Both the position numbers and the translations under genes were made by a program. From Siphonodentalium dalli (lineage: Eukaryota > Mollusca > Scaphopoda > Gadilida > Siphonodentaliidae): a stretch of DNA of 64,000 bases. The notes under the pieces were generated by a model. The model worked only from the letters and a program-made list of their open reading frames with translations. It had not been told where the DNA came from and ran no database searches. Below are positions 24,160 to 35,451 of this stretch, piece by piece (position 1 is the first letter of the stretch; every line of letters starts with the position of its first letter). The DNA is taken from positions 145,629,379-145,693,378 of the forward strand of contig CP136063.1 of the NCBI GenBank assembly GCA_032622095.1, in the 5' to 3' direction.

Positions 24160-25900
24160 CTAATGGCTTTTGTTTCAGAGCAAATACCCTCAACAAATTG
24201 AGATTCAGAAGTAAACAAGATACAAGTGACACAGACAGAATGTTACTCAGACTAGAAATAACACTATAATATGCAAGAACCATGCATGGCCACTGGGTGG
24301 TATGTTTGTAGAGGATATTCCGAATGCGAGCATCTCCATCTTTCCTTTAGTTTTATGCTAACGGAAGGTGATTGCAGCAAACATATTTACTCCAATATAA
24401 TTAATAGAACTAAGCTTAAATCTTGAAGCTGTAACATGCCGGTATGTGTATATTGGGCATAAATTATCCACTCTTATTTTAGAGTTATTTCCCTTCATAT
24501 GCAGCAAAGTAGTCTGGAGGTACTTAATTTTTTTCGAAACTTGACAGAAGAGCAACGGGGATGTAGTTATTTCAACTTTTTTCATAACCTGATGCCATGT
24601 GTTCTTCAGTTAAAGATTAATGAATAATAGTTTTATTTCTGACTAGAACATTTAGCGATGTGTTGAAAATTACTATATTTCTCATAAGAAAGTGGCTTCA
24701 TGTTATAGTGGGTACATAGTTTAAATTCACTAATTCTTATAAGTTTGATAAATCAATGAGTTTTTAATTGTCGCTATAACTGTCTGTAGTCTTATTGCTC
24801 CATAAGATGAACCATTCAACATAAGATGAACCATTCAGGATAATTCAACCACAAAAATATTAAGTCAGATTTTTATTCAGAACAGTGAATCAACATCAGC
24901 ATGGCACCACTACTGTGGGCCATTTTTTTAACAACCCAACTATGAATCATGTTTAGCAACCTGACTATAAATGCAGATGAGTGCCAATATAAGCCATAAT
25001 GCTCAAAATGCCACGCTGTCATCTAACTAGATAAGTAGCACACAGCGTAATTGCATTAACTTGCCTGGGCAAATTATCATAGATAGAAAAATACAGCTGA
25101 CAACTCATCATCACAGTCATACACACATCACTATCTCTCTCACACATATAACAAATATCCATTTTTCAACATTTTAAAAACTTGTTGATCATAAAATTAA
25201 ATATCTCATACATGGGACATAAATGCTATGTACAAACTATGTTTTATGTGTAAATGAATCTTCATAAATGAGCGGCAGGCAGCGACAATAATAATGTCTG
25301 AGTCTCTATCCAGTATGTACAGGAGGCTGAAAGATACAATAATAAATATATTGTTTACTACATAAGCATTCAGAATAATAGATATAACTAGAGGTGGAAC
25401 TATCCCAGTGGGACTAAGGATTAATCTCTACCAGAGCACACCAGTCATACTTTCTGACTCTGACACCGGCTGGGTACAAGTCCGTTGTTTTCTATATTTA
25501 GCACAGGTTTTTCCAACAAAAATGGTGAATTTGATCCCCCATATTCAAATGTCTTTAATAAAGTATCTAAAGTCATATATTTTCATTTTTTTCAATCAAA
25601 GACAATCAATGAGTTCATAATATAGATAATACAAATTTGCAACTTAACTTAAGCAACACTGTTTGTGTTTGAAGCATTTTTCATTGACACAAAAATTATT
25701 AATTAACTGTAACAAGAACATTTTCATACAATTTGCTAGTCTTAGTAAATAAACTAATTCAAGCACTTTTCATTGACTCTAATGGCCTACTCCAAGTCTG
25801 GAAAAAATGAAGTCTAATTCAAGGTTATCCAGCACCTGTATGAACCTAGGCTTGATCAGGGCATCGTGTGGCTCTGTCCGCTTAGTATATATAAGTCAGG
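24160..25900. other. No supported gene
   Basis: AT-rich unique-looking sequence. Minus frames at 23979-24218 and 24358-24585 and the plus frame at 25408-25620 have no recognisable motif and no clean exon borders. 'acataagatgaaccattca' is duplicated at about 24802-24838. Confidence 0.45.
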
Positions 25901-25910
25901 GTTGGGGTAA

Positions 25911-26010
25911 TCGTAATCAAAGTAATCGATTACACAATTTGGAGTAATCACCTGTAATCTGTAATCATGACATTTTTTGATTACAAGTAATCGTATATTA
26001 TAAGTATATA
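25911..26010 (+). mobile_element. Solitary hAT-like end
   Basis: 'AGGGTTGGGGTAATCGTAAT' followed by several 'GTAATC/GATTAC' words resembles the ends of a common class of animal hAT elements with alternating GTAATC motifs. The other end was not found downstream, so the element is truncated or the far end has decayed. Confidence 0.4.
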
Positions 26011-26174
26011 TTAATATCTCAGAAGTCCACAAATTGTGGGTAAAATGTTGCCCGTTGACAGTGGACTTATCGAGTCATCAAGGGAGATAAATCCTGCATG
26101 GAGTTTGACTAAGGATACCCCCGCAGTGCAACTGGGCTACATTAAGGGTAGTCATATTAACATAATAGTTTTTC

Positions 26175-26785
26175 GAAAACAAAACACTGTTTATGCATGT
26201 TGCAAAAAATAATTCTAAGTCGAAAAATGGGGATAACTCCACTAAAAAAAGTTGGATCAAGCTCATAATCGCACATCGGTAAATAGCTGTGCCAAGTTTC
26301 AAAATATTTTACTGGAAAATATAGGAATACAAGCTTGGACAAAATTATGCATGTTGCAAAAAATTTGACAAACTCCACTATCAAAAGTATAAAAATGTTT
26401 TTGTTTTTTTTAAGAGTTTATGTCCTTGACTCTGCCCCTAATTGGCCCAGTGACCCCATTTGAACAAATCTGAACCCCAGTCACCCAAGGACCCTCCATA
26501 CCAATTATAAACTGAATAGGCCTGACTGTTCTCAAGAAGAAGTTGTTTTAAGAATTACAATGGTGGGAAAGAGTTATGGCCCTGGCTTTGCAACTATTTG
26601 ACTAGGTGACCTTATTTTAACAAATCTGAATGTTAGTCACCCAGGGAACATCCACACCAAATATGAACCCATTCAGTCTTATGGTACTGGAGAAGAAGAT
26701 TATTCTTGACTGACGGAAGGACGGATGAAGGATGAGGAGTGATGACTATAGCTCCACTGGAGACTTTGTCTCAGGTGAGCTAAAA
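26175..26785 (+). mobile_element. Repeat units plus family A right end
   Basis: 26175-26365 has two units of the 9.7-kb type ('aaaattatgcatgttgcaaaaa'). From about 26395 the sequence matches family A ('gttatggccctggctttgcaactatttgac', 'ccacaccaaatatgaacccattc'). It ends in GGACGGATGA and 'tatagctc...gtgagctaaaa' (about 26745-26785). This copy is uninterrupted where the 17.5-kb copy has its hAT insertion. Confidence 0.65.
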
Positions 26786-27010
26786 ACTGAGAAATACACA
26801 GAACTGGACTTGTGTGTGTGTTATATTGCAGTGCAATATCATAAGGGTAATATGTTATCCTTCCACAATGGTAACAGTGCTGTATATTGTCAACCAGTAT
26901 TAACAAATGTGAAGTTCGGTGTTTATTACATGGCTGACTTGTTCATCTGCTTTCTAACACCTTATTGCTCTGGAAGACAATGGACTAATAGACTTAGAGA
27001 ATCAGATATA

Positions 27011-27128
27011 TAAAATATGTAGCTACCGTGAGAGGATCTATTGGGCAAGGCTCTGCCGAGTCCAACAGATGCCATATCCCCAAAGCGGACATAAACAGTT
27101 AAAGCGATAGCATTAGCTACATATTTTA
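27011..27128. repeat. 118-bp unit with perfect 15-bp inverted ends
   Basis: TAAAATATGTAGCTA (27011-27025) and TAGCTACATATTTTA (27114-27128) are exact inverted repeats around an 88-bp core of higher GC. It could be a very short MITE, or a structured RNA. No second copy is in this window. Confidence 0.7.
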
Positions 27129-27704
27129 TCATCAATCACACAATACTTGCATTTTGTGGGGGAAATCTGTCATTTTCCTAAGTTTTTCATTTGTTAATTT
27201 GATGACGCCCTTACATTAATGTGGTCAAGTGAACAAATTAGTTTTCATAACCAGAGTGCAGCTGAGAGCGAAATTGTTCTTTAAAAAGTAAAGCTACCTT
27301 GACTTAATAAACGTAATGTAACGTAATGTAACGAAGACAGGTTTCATGTAAGCAATAGAGGTAGTGAGCGCTGGATAAATACATGTATCTATGTTTACCT
27401 ATCGGTTTTCTTGTTTGCCAAGTTGAGTTTCACCATCTATATTCAGCTCATACCTCTGCTGCCTTGTTACAGACACCTTAAACAAGAAATCAATTTGAAA
27501 ATGTATATGTATAAATCAGTTATGTAAGACTTAACAATAACATGCTGAATAGAACATTCTATGCAGGAGAATCCCTGACTCCTTTCGTGATTTACGTTCT
27601 CAGCCTTGATTGTAAGCTGAAACCGTTCCAATCAGCCTAATCTTAACTGTATTGCTTACGGACATAAAAACCAATCAGCCTAATCTAAATCGTACTGCTT
27701 ACGG

Positions 27705-28035
27705 AATAACAAGACAGTCAATGACTGTGGAGTCGCTCACCTGACTGTAAAGACTGAAAGACTCCGAAGACTACAAGAGTTAGTACTTTAAAATAAGTAG
27801 TTAGAGCAAATACATTCAGCTTAGCAATTTAATTAAAGTGTTCACACTGACATACATACTTATTCTTAATTCAATTACTTTGAGTGCAGAGTATTAAATC
27901 TGCAATGTCTGCCCCTTCTTGAATAACCAATCTCATTTGAACAAACCTCATACCAGTACAAGATGCAGATGTTGACATTATGTGCACCATATGTGTACAT
28001 GTGTTGGAAGACAAAACATTGTATTGTAAATGAAA
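27705..28035 (+). mobile_element. Left half of a family A element
   Basis: Matches 17114-17255, including 'gacagtcaatgactg', 'gcagatgttgacattatgtgcac' and 'ttggaagacaa.acattgtatt'. The match stops at about 28030 and resumes at about 30095, so the array between them is an insertion in this element. Just upstream, 'ccaatcagcctaatct...tgcttacgga' is tandemly duplicated (27628-27707) and recurs near 30572. Confidence 0.7.
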
Positions 28036-28189
28036 GTGTCAATGACACTGTAGCTCAACTTGGAAAGGGAATAATTTAATGTGTTACTGTCGATGGAGTG
28101 ATTAGGAATGTGGAAAGTTGAATGTCTAATACTAGTTTACCAACATGAAGAGAGATATACATACTAGTATATAAAAGTAAAATCTAAGA

Positions 28190-30085
28190 TGGTTGCTGGC
28201 GGCTATGTTTTCCAACAATTCAAAAACATTTGATAGCTTTAGTCATGCAGAGTAGAATCCAAGATGGCCGCTGGCAGCCATGTTTTAATGTTGAATAACC
28301 CCAAGATGACTCGTTCCCATCTACATGTCAATGTCAAAAGTCAAGACAAATTTCATAATGATCGGACCAAAGGTACGACCTGTAGCCCGTGCCAAAGGAT
28401 TTAGTCATGCAAAGAGTAAAATCCAAAATGGCTGCTGGTGGCCATGTTTATGGCCGAATGACCCCAAAATTACTCGTTCCCATCTACAAGTCAATATTAA
28501 CACCCACAACAAATGTCATGATGATCAGATGAACAGTACGACCTGTAGCCCGTGCTAATGGATTGAATTTTGAAATCCAAGATGGCCGCTGGCGGCCATG
28601 TTTTTTTCCCAATGACCCCAAAATGACTTGTTTCCATCTACATTCCAATTTCAACAGCCATGACAAATTTTATGATGATCAGACTAAACGTACGACCTGT
28701 AGCCCGTGTTAAAGGATTTAGTCATACAAAGAGTAAAATCCAAGATGGCTGCTGGTGGCCATGTTTTTTGGCCGAATGGCCCCAAAATGACTCGTTCGCA
28801 TCTACATGTCATTGTTAACATCCATGACAAATTTCATGATGATCTGACCAAAGTTACGACCTGTAGCCCATGCTAAAGGATTTAGTCATGCAAAGAGTAA
28901 ATTCTAAGATGGCTGCCAGCGGCCATGTTTTTTGGCCGAATGACCCCAAAATTAATCGTTCCCATCTACATGTCAATATTAACATTCCTGACAAATTTCA
29001 TGATGATCAGACGAACAGTACGACCTGTAGCCCGTGCTAATGAATTGAATTTTGAAATCAAAGATGGCCACTGACAGCCATGTTTTTTGGCCGAATGACC
29101 TCAAAATGACTCGTTCCCATCTACATGTGATTGTTAACATCCATGACAAATTTTATGATGATCAGACTAAAGGTACGACCTGTAGCCTGTGCTAAAGGAT
29201 TTAGTCATACAAAGAGTAAAATCCAAGATGGCTGCTGGCAGTCATGTTTTTTGGCCGAATGACCCCAAAATTAATAGTTCCCATCTACATGTCAATATTA
29301 ACATCCATGACAAATTTCATGATGATCAGACGAACAGTACGACCTGTAGCCCGTGCTAATGGATTGAATTTTTTAAATCAAAGATGGCTGCTGATGGCCA
29401 TGTTTTTCAGCCGAATGACCCCAAAATGACTCATTCCCATCTACATGCCATTGTTAACATCCATGACAAATTTTATGGTGATCAGACTAAAGGTACGACC
29501 TGTAGCCCGTGCTAAAGGATTTAGTCATACAAAGAGTAAAATCCAAGATGGCTGCTGGCGGCCATGTTTTTTGGCCGAATGACCCCAAAATGACTCGTTC
29601 CCATCTACATGTCATTGTTAAAATCCATGACAAATTTTATGATGATCAGACCAAAGGTACGACCTGTAGCCCGTGCTAAAGAATTTAGTCATACAAAGAG
29701 TAAAATCCAAGATGGCTGCTGGCGGCCATGTTTTTTGGCCGAATGACCCCAAAATCACTCGTTCCCATCTACATGTCAATATTAACATCCATGACAAATT
29801 TCATGACAATAAGACGAAGAGTACGGCCTGTAGCCCGTGCTAATGGATTTAATTTTGAAATCCAAGATGGCCATGTTTTTTCCCCGAATGACCCCAAAAT
29901 GACTCGTTCCCATCTACATGTCAATGTCAACATCCATGACAAATTTCATAATAATCGGACCAAAGGTACGAACTGTAGCCCGTGCTAAATGAAATTGTTG
30001 ACGAATCACACACGCATACACACACAGATGACGGATACCAAGCCATGGCAATAGCTCAAACTTTACAAAGTAAAGTTGAGCTAAC
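28190..30085 (+). mobile_element. Array of about 12 units with hairpin end
   Basis: Each unit has 'AAGATGGC.GCTGG.GGCCATGTTTTTTGGCCGAATGACCCCAAAATGACTCGTTCCCATCTACATGTCA' and ends 'GTACGACCTGTAGCCCGTGCTAA'. 'CTGTAG' landmarks lie near 28381, 28544, 28698, 28862, 29026, 29181, 29345, 29501, 29665, 29829 and 29974. Spacings are mostly either 154-156 or 163-164 bp, because one unit type lacks about 9 bp. The array ends with 'cacacacag' and a hairpin pairing ATAGCTCAAACTTTAC with GTAAAGTTGAGCTA (30050-30084). Open frames inside come from the repeat. A truncated copy is at 48350-48655. Confidence 0.85.
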
Positions 30086-30089
30086 AATA

Positions 30090-30575
30090 ACAAACATCAG
30101 CAGATTTTTTTTAAATCTGAAATGTGTATGCTATCAGAAACTGATTCTACAGGTAGGTCATACACAAATTTAAATGTTAAAACAGAAGGATAAACAGACA
30201 AATGGTATGAAAGGTTTTAAATAACCACACCGATCATGTGAGCTTAATGAAACTTTATCCTCATCAGAAGCCAGGATATAACTTTTTAAAGAGTTATGTC
30301 CCTGGCTCTGCCCCTATTTGAACCAGTCACCCCGTTTCTGAACCCCAGTCAGCCAAGGACCCTCCATACCAAATATAAGCTAAATCGGCTCAATGGGTCG
30401 TAAGAAGAAGTTGTTCTAAGAATTACTATGGAGGAATAGAGTTATGACCCTGGTTTCACAACTAATTGACCTGGTGACTTCATTTTGGAGAAGAAGACGA
30501 TTCTTGATGGACGGATGGACGACGGACAAGGAGTGATGACTATAGCTCCTACGTCTCAGGTGAGCTAAAAACCCA
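30090..30575 (+). mobile_element. Right half of the interrupted family A element
   Basis: Matches 17275-17530 and 26400-26785, including 'aaatctgaaatgtgtatg', 'gaaaggttttaaat.accacacc', 'tatggagga.tagagttatg' and the end 'ggagtgatgactatagctcc...caggtgagctaaaaa'. Together with 27705-28035 it forms one older element split by the 28.2-30.1 kb array. Confidence 0.7.
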
Positions 30576-30579
30576 TCAG

Positions 30580-32160
30580 CCTAATCTAATTGTATTGCTT
30601 ACAGACATAAAATGCTATGCTCAGACAGTGCAAAACTGTAACACATAAAGAATATAAAAGAACAGTTTAATAGTGATTATATGCAAATTATCTTGGGTAT
30701 AGACAAAATATCAAATTATATGCTTTATGTATCCACTAACAATAACCTTTTAATTCATGAGATAATCCTGATGACTGCTCAGAAACCTAGATATCTTCTT
30801 ATGTTCCATCCAACAGTCGATGGTCCATTAGAAGAGTAACACAATGAATAAGCAATGAAATTTATTATAATATAGACAAAGGACTTTCAGATCTTCATTT
30901 AGAAGCAAATGCACCAAAATTCAACTTCTATCACACATTTCTTTTAGAAAGTGACATGTATTGGAGTTGCTGGTACCTTAAAATGATGTGAGACTCTTTG
31001 CTGAGATGTACATCATGGAATAACAAATAATCATGCCACAATTAGTTATTTTCATATATTATATAACCAAATAAGTGGTAATCAGCATCATTCTAATTAA
31101 CAAATTACATTTAGTGACTAGTGTTGGCGGAATCATGTTTATCAGCCAATAATTCGTCCCGAATCAAGTAGTAAATATTCACATTTGTGCATAGTTCAAA
31201 CATTGTATTCTCTGAAATGGTACGGTTGACATGGTTGGAATTTCGACAATCTTACTTGATTGATATATTCTTGCTATGGAGATACTAACTAGTCGGTTTT
31301 ATTCACTGTAATAATCCACAATAAGTCTAAGTTATTTTCTTTCGAATGAATATGTATCAAGCTAGAGAGAAAATACTGCCGAGACTAAAGTGAGGACATC
31401 ACAGAGTCATGTTAAGTTTTGATATATGAGCAGAAGTTGCAGCATGCTCAGTCTACAAATCAAATTTGACAGAAAATATGGAGATATCATATAATCATAT
31501 CAAGAAAAGTTTGTTGGAGTAAAGACGTTCACCCACCCACATTACAAAAGACTACACTTGGTATACACGGTTTATAGTACCTGCACTACATCCATACTCC
31601 AATGCCCAAATCTTATGGTATACAAATATTCTTCATTAAAAAGAAGTTCAGATAATTTTAGCATTACACCAGGCAGAGAGACACCATAAAAACAAACAAC
31701 CTCATATAAACAGAAAAAAATATATATATGAAATGAATGGGAAAAAAGTAACTCACCATCAACTTGTATTCAGTTATCAAAAGGCTAATATTTTCCATCT
31801 GGTTGGAAACCGTTAACCTATTATATATTTACATTAACATCTAGGAAGATAATGAGATGGACCTTGAATCCATTCGTTGGAATGGTAACCAGCTTCTGAA
31901 AAACCGTGTTAGCTGCCTGTGGCAGTGTACATTATAATGAAGTAATTTATCTATGGTGCTAAAAAAACTGCAACCTCATTGCAGGATATGGAGACAAATA
32001 ATAAAACTGAAAGCACAAAAGCCAAGCAAACAGGATTCAAATTGATTACAAATGCCATAAACCATCATGCTTCAATGCATCCAGACAATGTCTAGAAGGA
32101 TGCTAGAAATAAAGGTAACACTTAATAAGTTTCTATAAATAATATTATTTAAATTACCCA
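30580..32160. other. Unique-looking sequence, weak exon candidates
   Basis: Three minus-strand stretches have usable acceptors. At 32095-32056, TTTATTTCTAG precedes HPSRHCLDALKHD. At about 31902-31850, GGTTTTTCAG precedes SWLPFQRMDSRSISLSS and a stop. At about 31798-31757, an ATG after CCAACCAG encodes MENISLLITEYKLM before a GTGAGT donor. None was linked in phase to a proven exon. They may be parts of a gene or chance. Confidence 0.2.
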
Positions 32161-32166
32161 CAAGTA

Positions 32167-32303
32167 CAGTAATGCCCTAAATAATCAACTCCTTAACCAC
32201 AGCAGAATTATGGGTAATTTTTCAGGATTTAGTTGGAAATATGGCTTGTTGGCATTCATCGGAAAGCTCTGTGAGAGCATTCCGATTATTTAGGGCATTA
32301 CTG
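32167..32303. mobile_element. Palindromic MITE, family 1, right arm mostly deleted
   Basis: Full left arm (CAGTAATGCCCTAAATAATC onward) through the centre, then a jump from 'gtgagagcattccg' straight to 'attatttagggcattactg'. Flanked by TA (32165-32166, 32304-32305). This is the mirror image of the 24005 deletion. Confidence 0.88.
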
Positions 32304-32375
32304 TAGAGCTTCCTCCATGTTTAATTAAAATCTGTAGTGTTATATGCTCTTTCTATTAACCTCTTCGCGGCTATG

Positions 32376-32403
32376 ACGTCCGTAATAGTACTATTACGGA
32401 CGT
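32376..32403. repeat. Perfect 28-bp palindrome at the element's left end
   Basis: ACGTCCGTAATAGT and its exact reverse complement meet with no loop, 16 bp inside the candidate TTAA element. It is followed by a third related word 'acgtaactattaaggacgtg'. It may be a transposase or host-factor binding site. Confidence 0.9.
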
Positions 32404-33693
32404 GACGTAACTATTAAGGACGTGAAAGTACACATCATATGCTATATGGTCAGTAGTACCTACGGACATATTTCAGCACACTAGCAGTAGGCCATTATTC
32501 ATAATTGGAACTCAAGAGATTGGTGCATCAGACTAACTGTATCTCAATGTTTCAAACAGCGTATTTAATATGTTCCATTTAATAGTCGCTTATGTACTTC
32601 CGTGGGAATTTTTTGAACAAATGTAGAGATTATAATATTATGATAGGGTATCACTAACTTTGTAGGAAAAAGTTTGTTAGACTTCATAGGTCCGCGACTG
32701 GAGGTGAATTATGACGTCACAAAGATGACGTCATTGTCAGTACAGTTCAGATGTAGAGTTGTCCTAAGAACTGACAAATTCTGCGCATATTTCTTAATTG
32801 TTTTACATTTTGTTTCAGCAATTCATCAATAGTAGTTCTCAAAGTACAGTACCCTAGTTTACAGGAAAATGTTATTCCAGTCAAAGATGGCTGTCAATAT
32901 GGCACAAGAAAATCAACAATTTTGTGATTTTCAAGAATTTCATGTAAATGAACTTCCGTTTGGTAGCGACTGCGAATTGTGACAATTCAGTGTTTACTTA
33001 TTGCTTCAGCAATGTAGTGCACCAATTGTATTGTACAAAACCTGTTCGATCTGTCAAAAATCCACTTTAGACAACTGAATTATAGCATTTTTCAAAAATA
33101 AATTCCGACATTTTAGCAATAGATTTAAATAAATGAGCGCAATTCAGTGAGGGGACAGAAATATTTGTGCCACATGCAGAATTATTATTACACTTCAATA
33201 TAACTGTTCAATTTCATCCAAGATGGCTACCAAAATGGCAGTCAAAATACAAAAGTCAGTGTTAACAAACAATCAATTGTCACCCTGGCATTCCACCATA
33301 GGAATTACATCAATCGGCTACGCATAACTTTAATTTCTTATACAAATTAACGAATGTGATATACTGCATACGTGCCATGTCTTAAAATTTCCTGATATGA
33401 AGTGACGATTGAGTTGAAGAGAAAATCCAACTCTCTGTGTGAAATTAGAAAGTACATATTTATATAGACCTCCATCTGTTCTTAGATTTAGGGACAAGTG
33501 TTACAATCCCAATGTCTAGCCTTATGCTATACTCTAAGCCAAAAGTACAAATTGAGAAATATTGGTGGTTAACATATCAAATGATGATGATGTAGATACG
33601 CACTGGTGTTAGTTCTTTTCATGCCCATCTCCTCGGTAGAAAATGCCTATATTGTATCATATAAGGTAGCAACACACAACTGTTTATTGTGAT

Positions 33694-34479
33694 TAGTGTT
33701 GAAACGATTAGTGAATTTCAGAGTCGACTAGTCGAGACCCAAAAGTCGCGTTATGTCGACTAGTCGGTACCCGATATCAAAACTTTCAAACATAACATGG
33801 TACGGAAAATTCATCGTACATGGCGTACACTGATGACTGATGCAATGTGGTGGATAATGATTAGAAACTCGATCATTTATACAGGTTTTAAATTTAATAT
33901 CTGCGTTCGAGATTTTGTTTAGTCACGTGATCACCAATAAACCGGTGCCGAGCGGTGTCACTATAAAATGTTAATGTTCCGACTAAATACGCCCTATAGA
34001 ATAGGCTATGTTGTAGAATACGATAGCCAGTTCTTAATGTCAGTATCATTTATATACGGTAGCAACAATGACGTCACCTTAAGCGACCTTCAATTGATCA
34101 ATTGAAATATACACAGTGTTTAGATCAAAGCGGTCTCCGACAAACGATAAAGCTGCGTCAATCATTGCCATCATGTCGCAGTGATGTCTTTGACCTCAAA
34201 CGATGAGTGAGACATTGTGTTGTCAATTTCATTCATTCGATTAATAGTCGGGCCACCGTGTGTGTCTATACTAGTAACACTGTCAATTCCGGGTGCCACC
34301 AAACGTTATACTTACCGTAACTTACGTGCAGTTAACACCGTTTATGTCGGAATCGATCTTGAAAACGTTATACATGGAACTAATACACTATGTTCCGACT
34401 AGTCAACGGCAAAATTCAGAGTCGACGTTCTGACATTTCAGGGTCGTCTACGACTAGTCGATTAATCGTTTCAACCCTA
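33694..34479. mobile_element. hAT element, 786 bp, exact 8-bp duplication
   Basis: Left end TAGTGTTGAAACGATTA and right end TAATCGTTTCAACCCTA are inverted copies with one mismatch. ATTGTGAT flanks both sides (33686-33693 and 34480-34487). Palindromic CGACTAGTCG words sit near both ends (33725-33734, 33757-33766, 34396-34405 with one mismatch, 34451-34460), as expected for transposase-binding sites. No transposase remains, so the element is non-autonomous. It lies inside the candidate TTAA element and is therefore younger. Confidence 0.93.
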
Positions 34480-34558
34480 ATTGTGATAGCTATGAGTGGG
34501 GATTGTACTTCTCAGTTATACCATGATTATTGGCAAGCAAGAAATAACACATCCTTGT

Positions 34559-35106
34559 TTATAAAACACAAGCAATAGTAGAATTAATTATATGGCTGTC
34601 ATTTGGCCTGCTTGTCTCGCAGATAGTTGCGCTGTAACCTTGAATTAAATTTGCATGGGAGCACCATTTAAACCTCGTTTGGCTGAACTTAGCAGGTTTC
34701 AATCGTATTAATAAGCATGGCAGATCAAAATAGAATAGACCCCCATAGGTGGATACTATATCTGTATAAGGGGTAGTGCCCCTTATCAAGATTAAAGTGG
34801 TGTATTGTGAATAGCAGGTTCTGAAATCTGGATGATGGTATTCAACACAGTAGTCCAACCACTTTCATAGCATTTGAGAAGTAAGTATAAGTTGTTGACC
34901 TCCCAGGACATGTTTATTAAGTTGAAATAAACATTATCATACACCAGGCTAGATCCCGACACCAGACAAATGTGTGTCTCTGGTTCTTGGCATTCGTCGT
35001 GTTCAGTTAATTGGTGGTAGCCCCACAAAGTGATTCGTCCAATATACGCAAGGTGTCTTGGCATGAACACAGTAGGCTGGTACGGACCATTGCTAGTATA
35101 CAGCAA
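34559..35106 (-). CDS. Two overlapping unidentified frames, possibly a decayed transposon ORF
   Basis: 34792-35106 is open for 104 codons (contains FMPRHLAYIGRITLWGYHQL and ends SEPAIHNTPL). It overlaps 34559-34858, open for 99 codons in another frame (contains TTPYTDIVSTYGGLFYFDL). An overlapping pair in different frames suggests one older reading frame broken by a shift. I do not recognise a domain. The position inside the candidate TTAA element makes a transposon origin likely, but DDE motifs were not found. Confidence 0.35.
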
Positions 35107-35241
35107 AATGATATCCCATATTGAATTCTATGATTTAGGCATGTGAATAGTTTAGTGGGACAATGCATTGCGTTTGTACATCATTTCTACAGGAAAGTTG
35201 TTCTTGGCAATGGTTATGACTGTGCTGCTGGTCGCACTTGA

Positions 35242-35451
35242 TTAATGATTATTTTGAAGTTTATCGAAATCAACAGGAACTGCACAACAGCTCTGCATAT
35301 CCAACCCTGCAGTTTTGATTACACAGTAGGAAGTGGGTGAAGAATCCATTGGTAGTGATGAGTCTTCTGGTGTCATATCATCAGTTTGATTTATTATGTC
35401 CAATATACTTTGGAATCCAGGTTCTGAATACTGAATGACATTATGGGGCAA
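35242..35451 (-). CDS. Unidentified short frame in candidate TTAA element
   Basis: 69 codons from ATG, extendable a few codons upstream. The peptide is acidic and Ser/Pro-rich (EDSSLPMDSSPTSYCV) and ends DFDKLQNNH-stop. It starts with VIQYSEPGFQSILD, echoing IIQISEPAIHN at the end of the 34792-35106 frame. The DNA of that segment is alike in both places, so they may be related. Function is unknown and it is probably a remnant. Confidence 0.3.
   Translation of the reverse strand: MPHNVIQYSEPGFQSILDIINQTDDMTPEDSSLPMDSSPTSYCVIKTAGLDMQSCCAVPVDFDKLQNNH

Noticed and set aside
28325-29988. Frames beginning MFFGRMTPK and similar
   Set aside because: They are repeated in each unit of the 28.2-30.1 kb array. 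The tandem repeat explains them fully.
28035-30085. CRISPR-like array
   Set aside because: Units of about 160 bp are direct tandem copies with no spacers, in DNA that looks eukaryotic.
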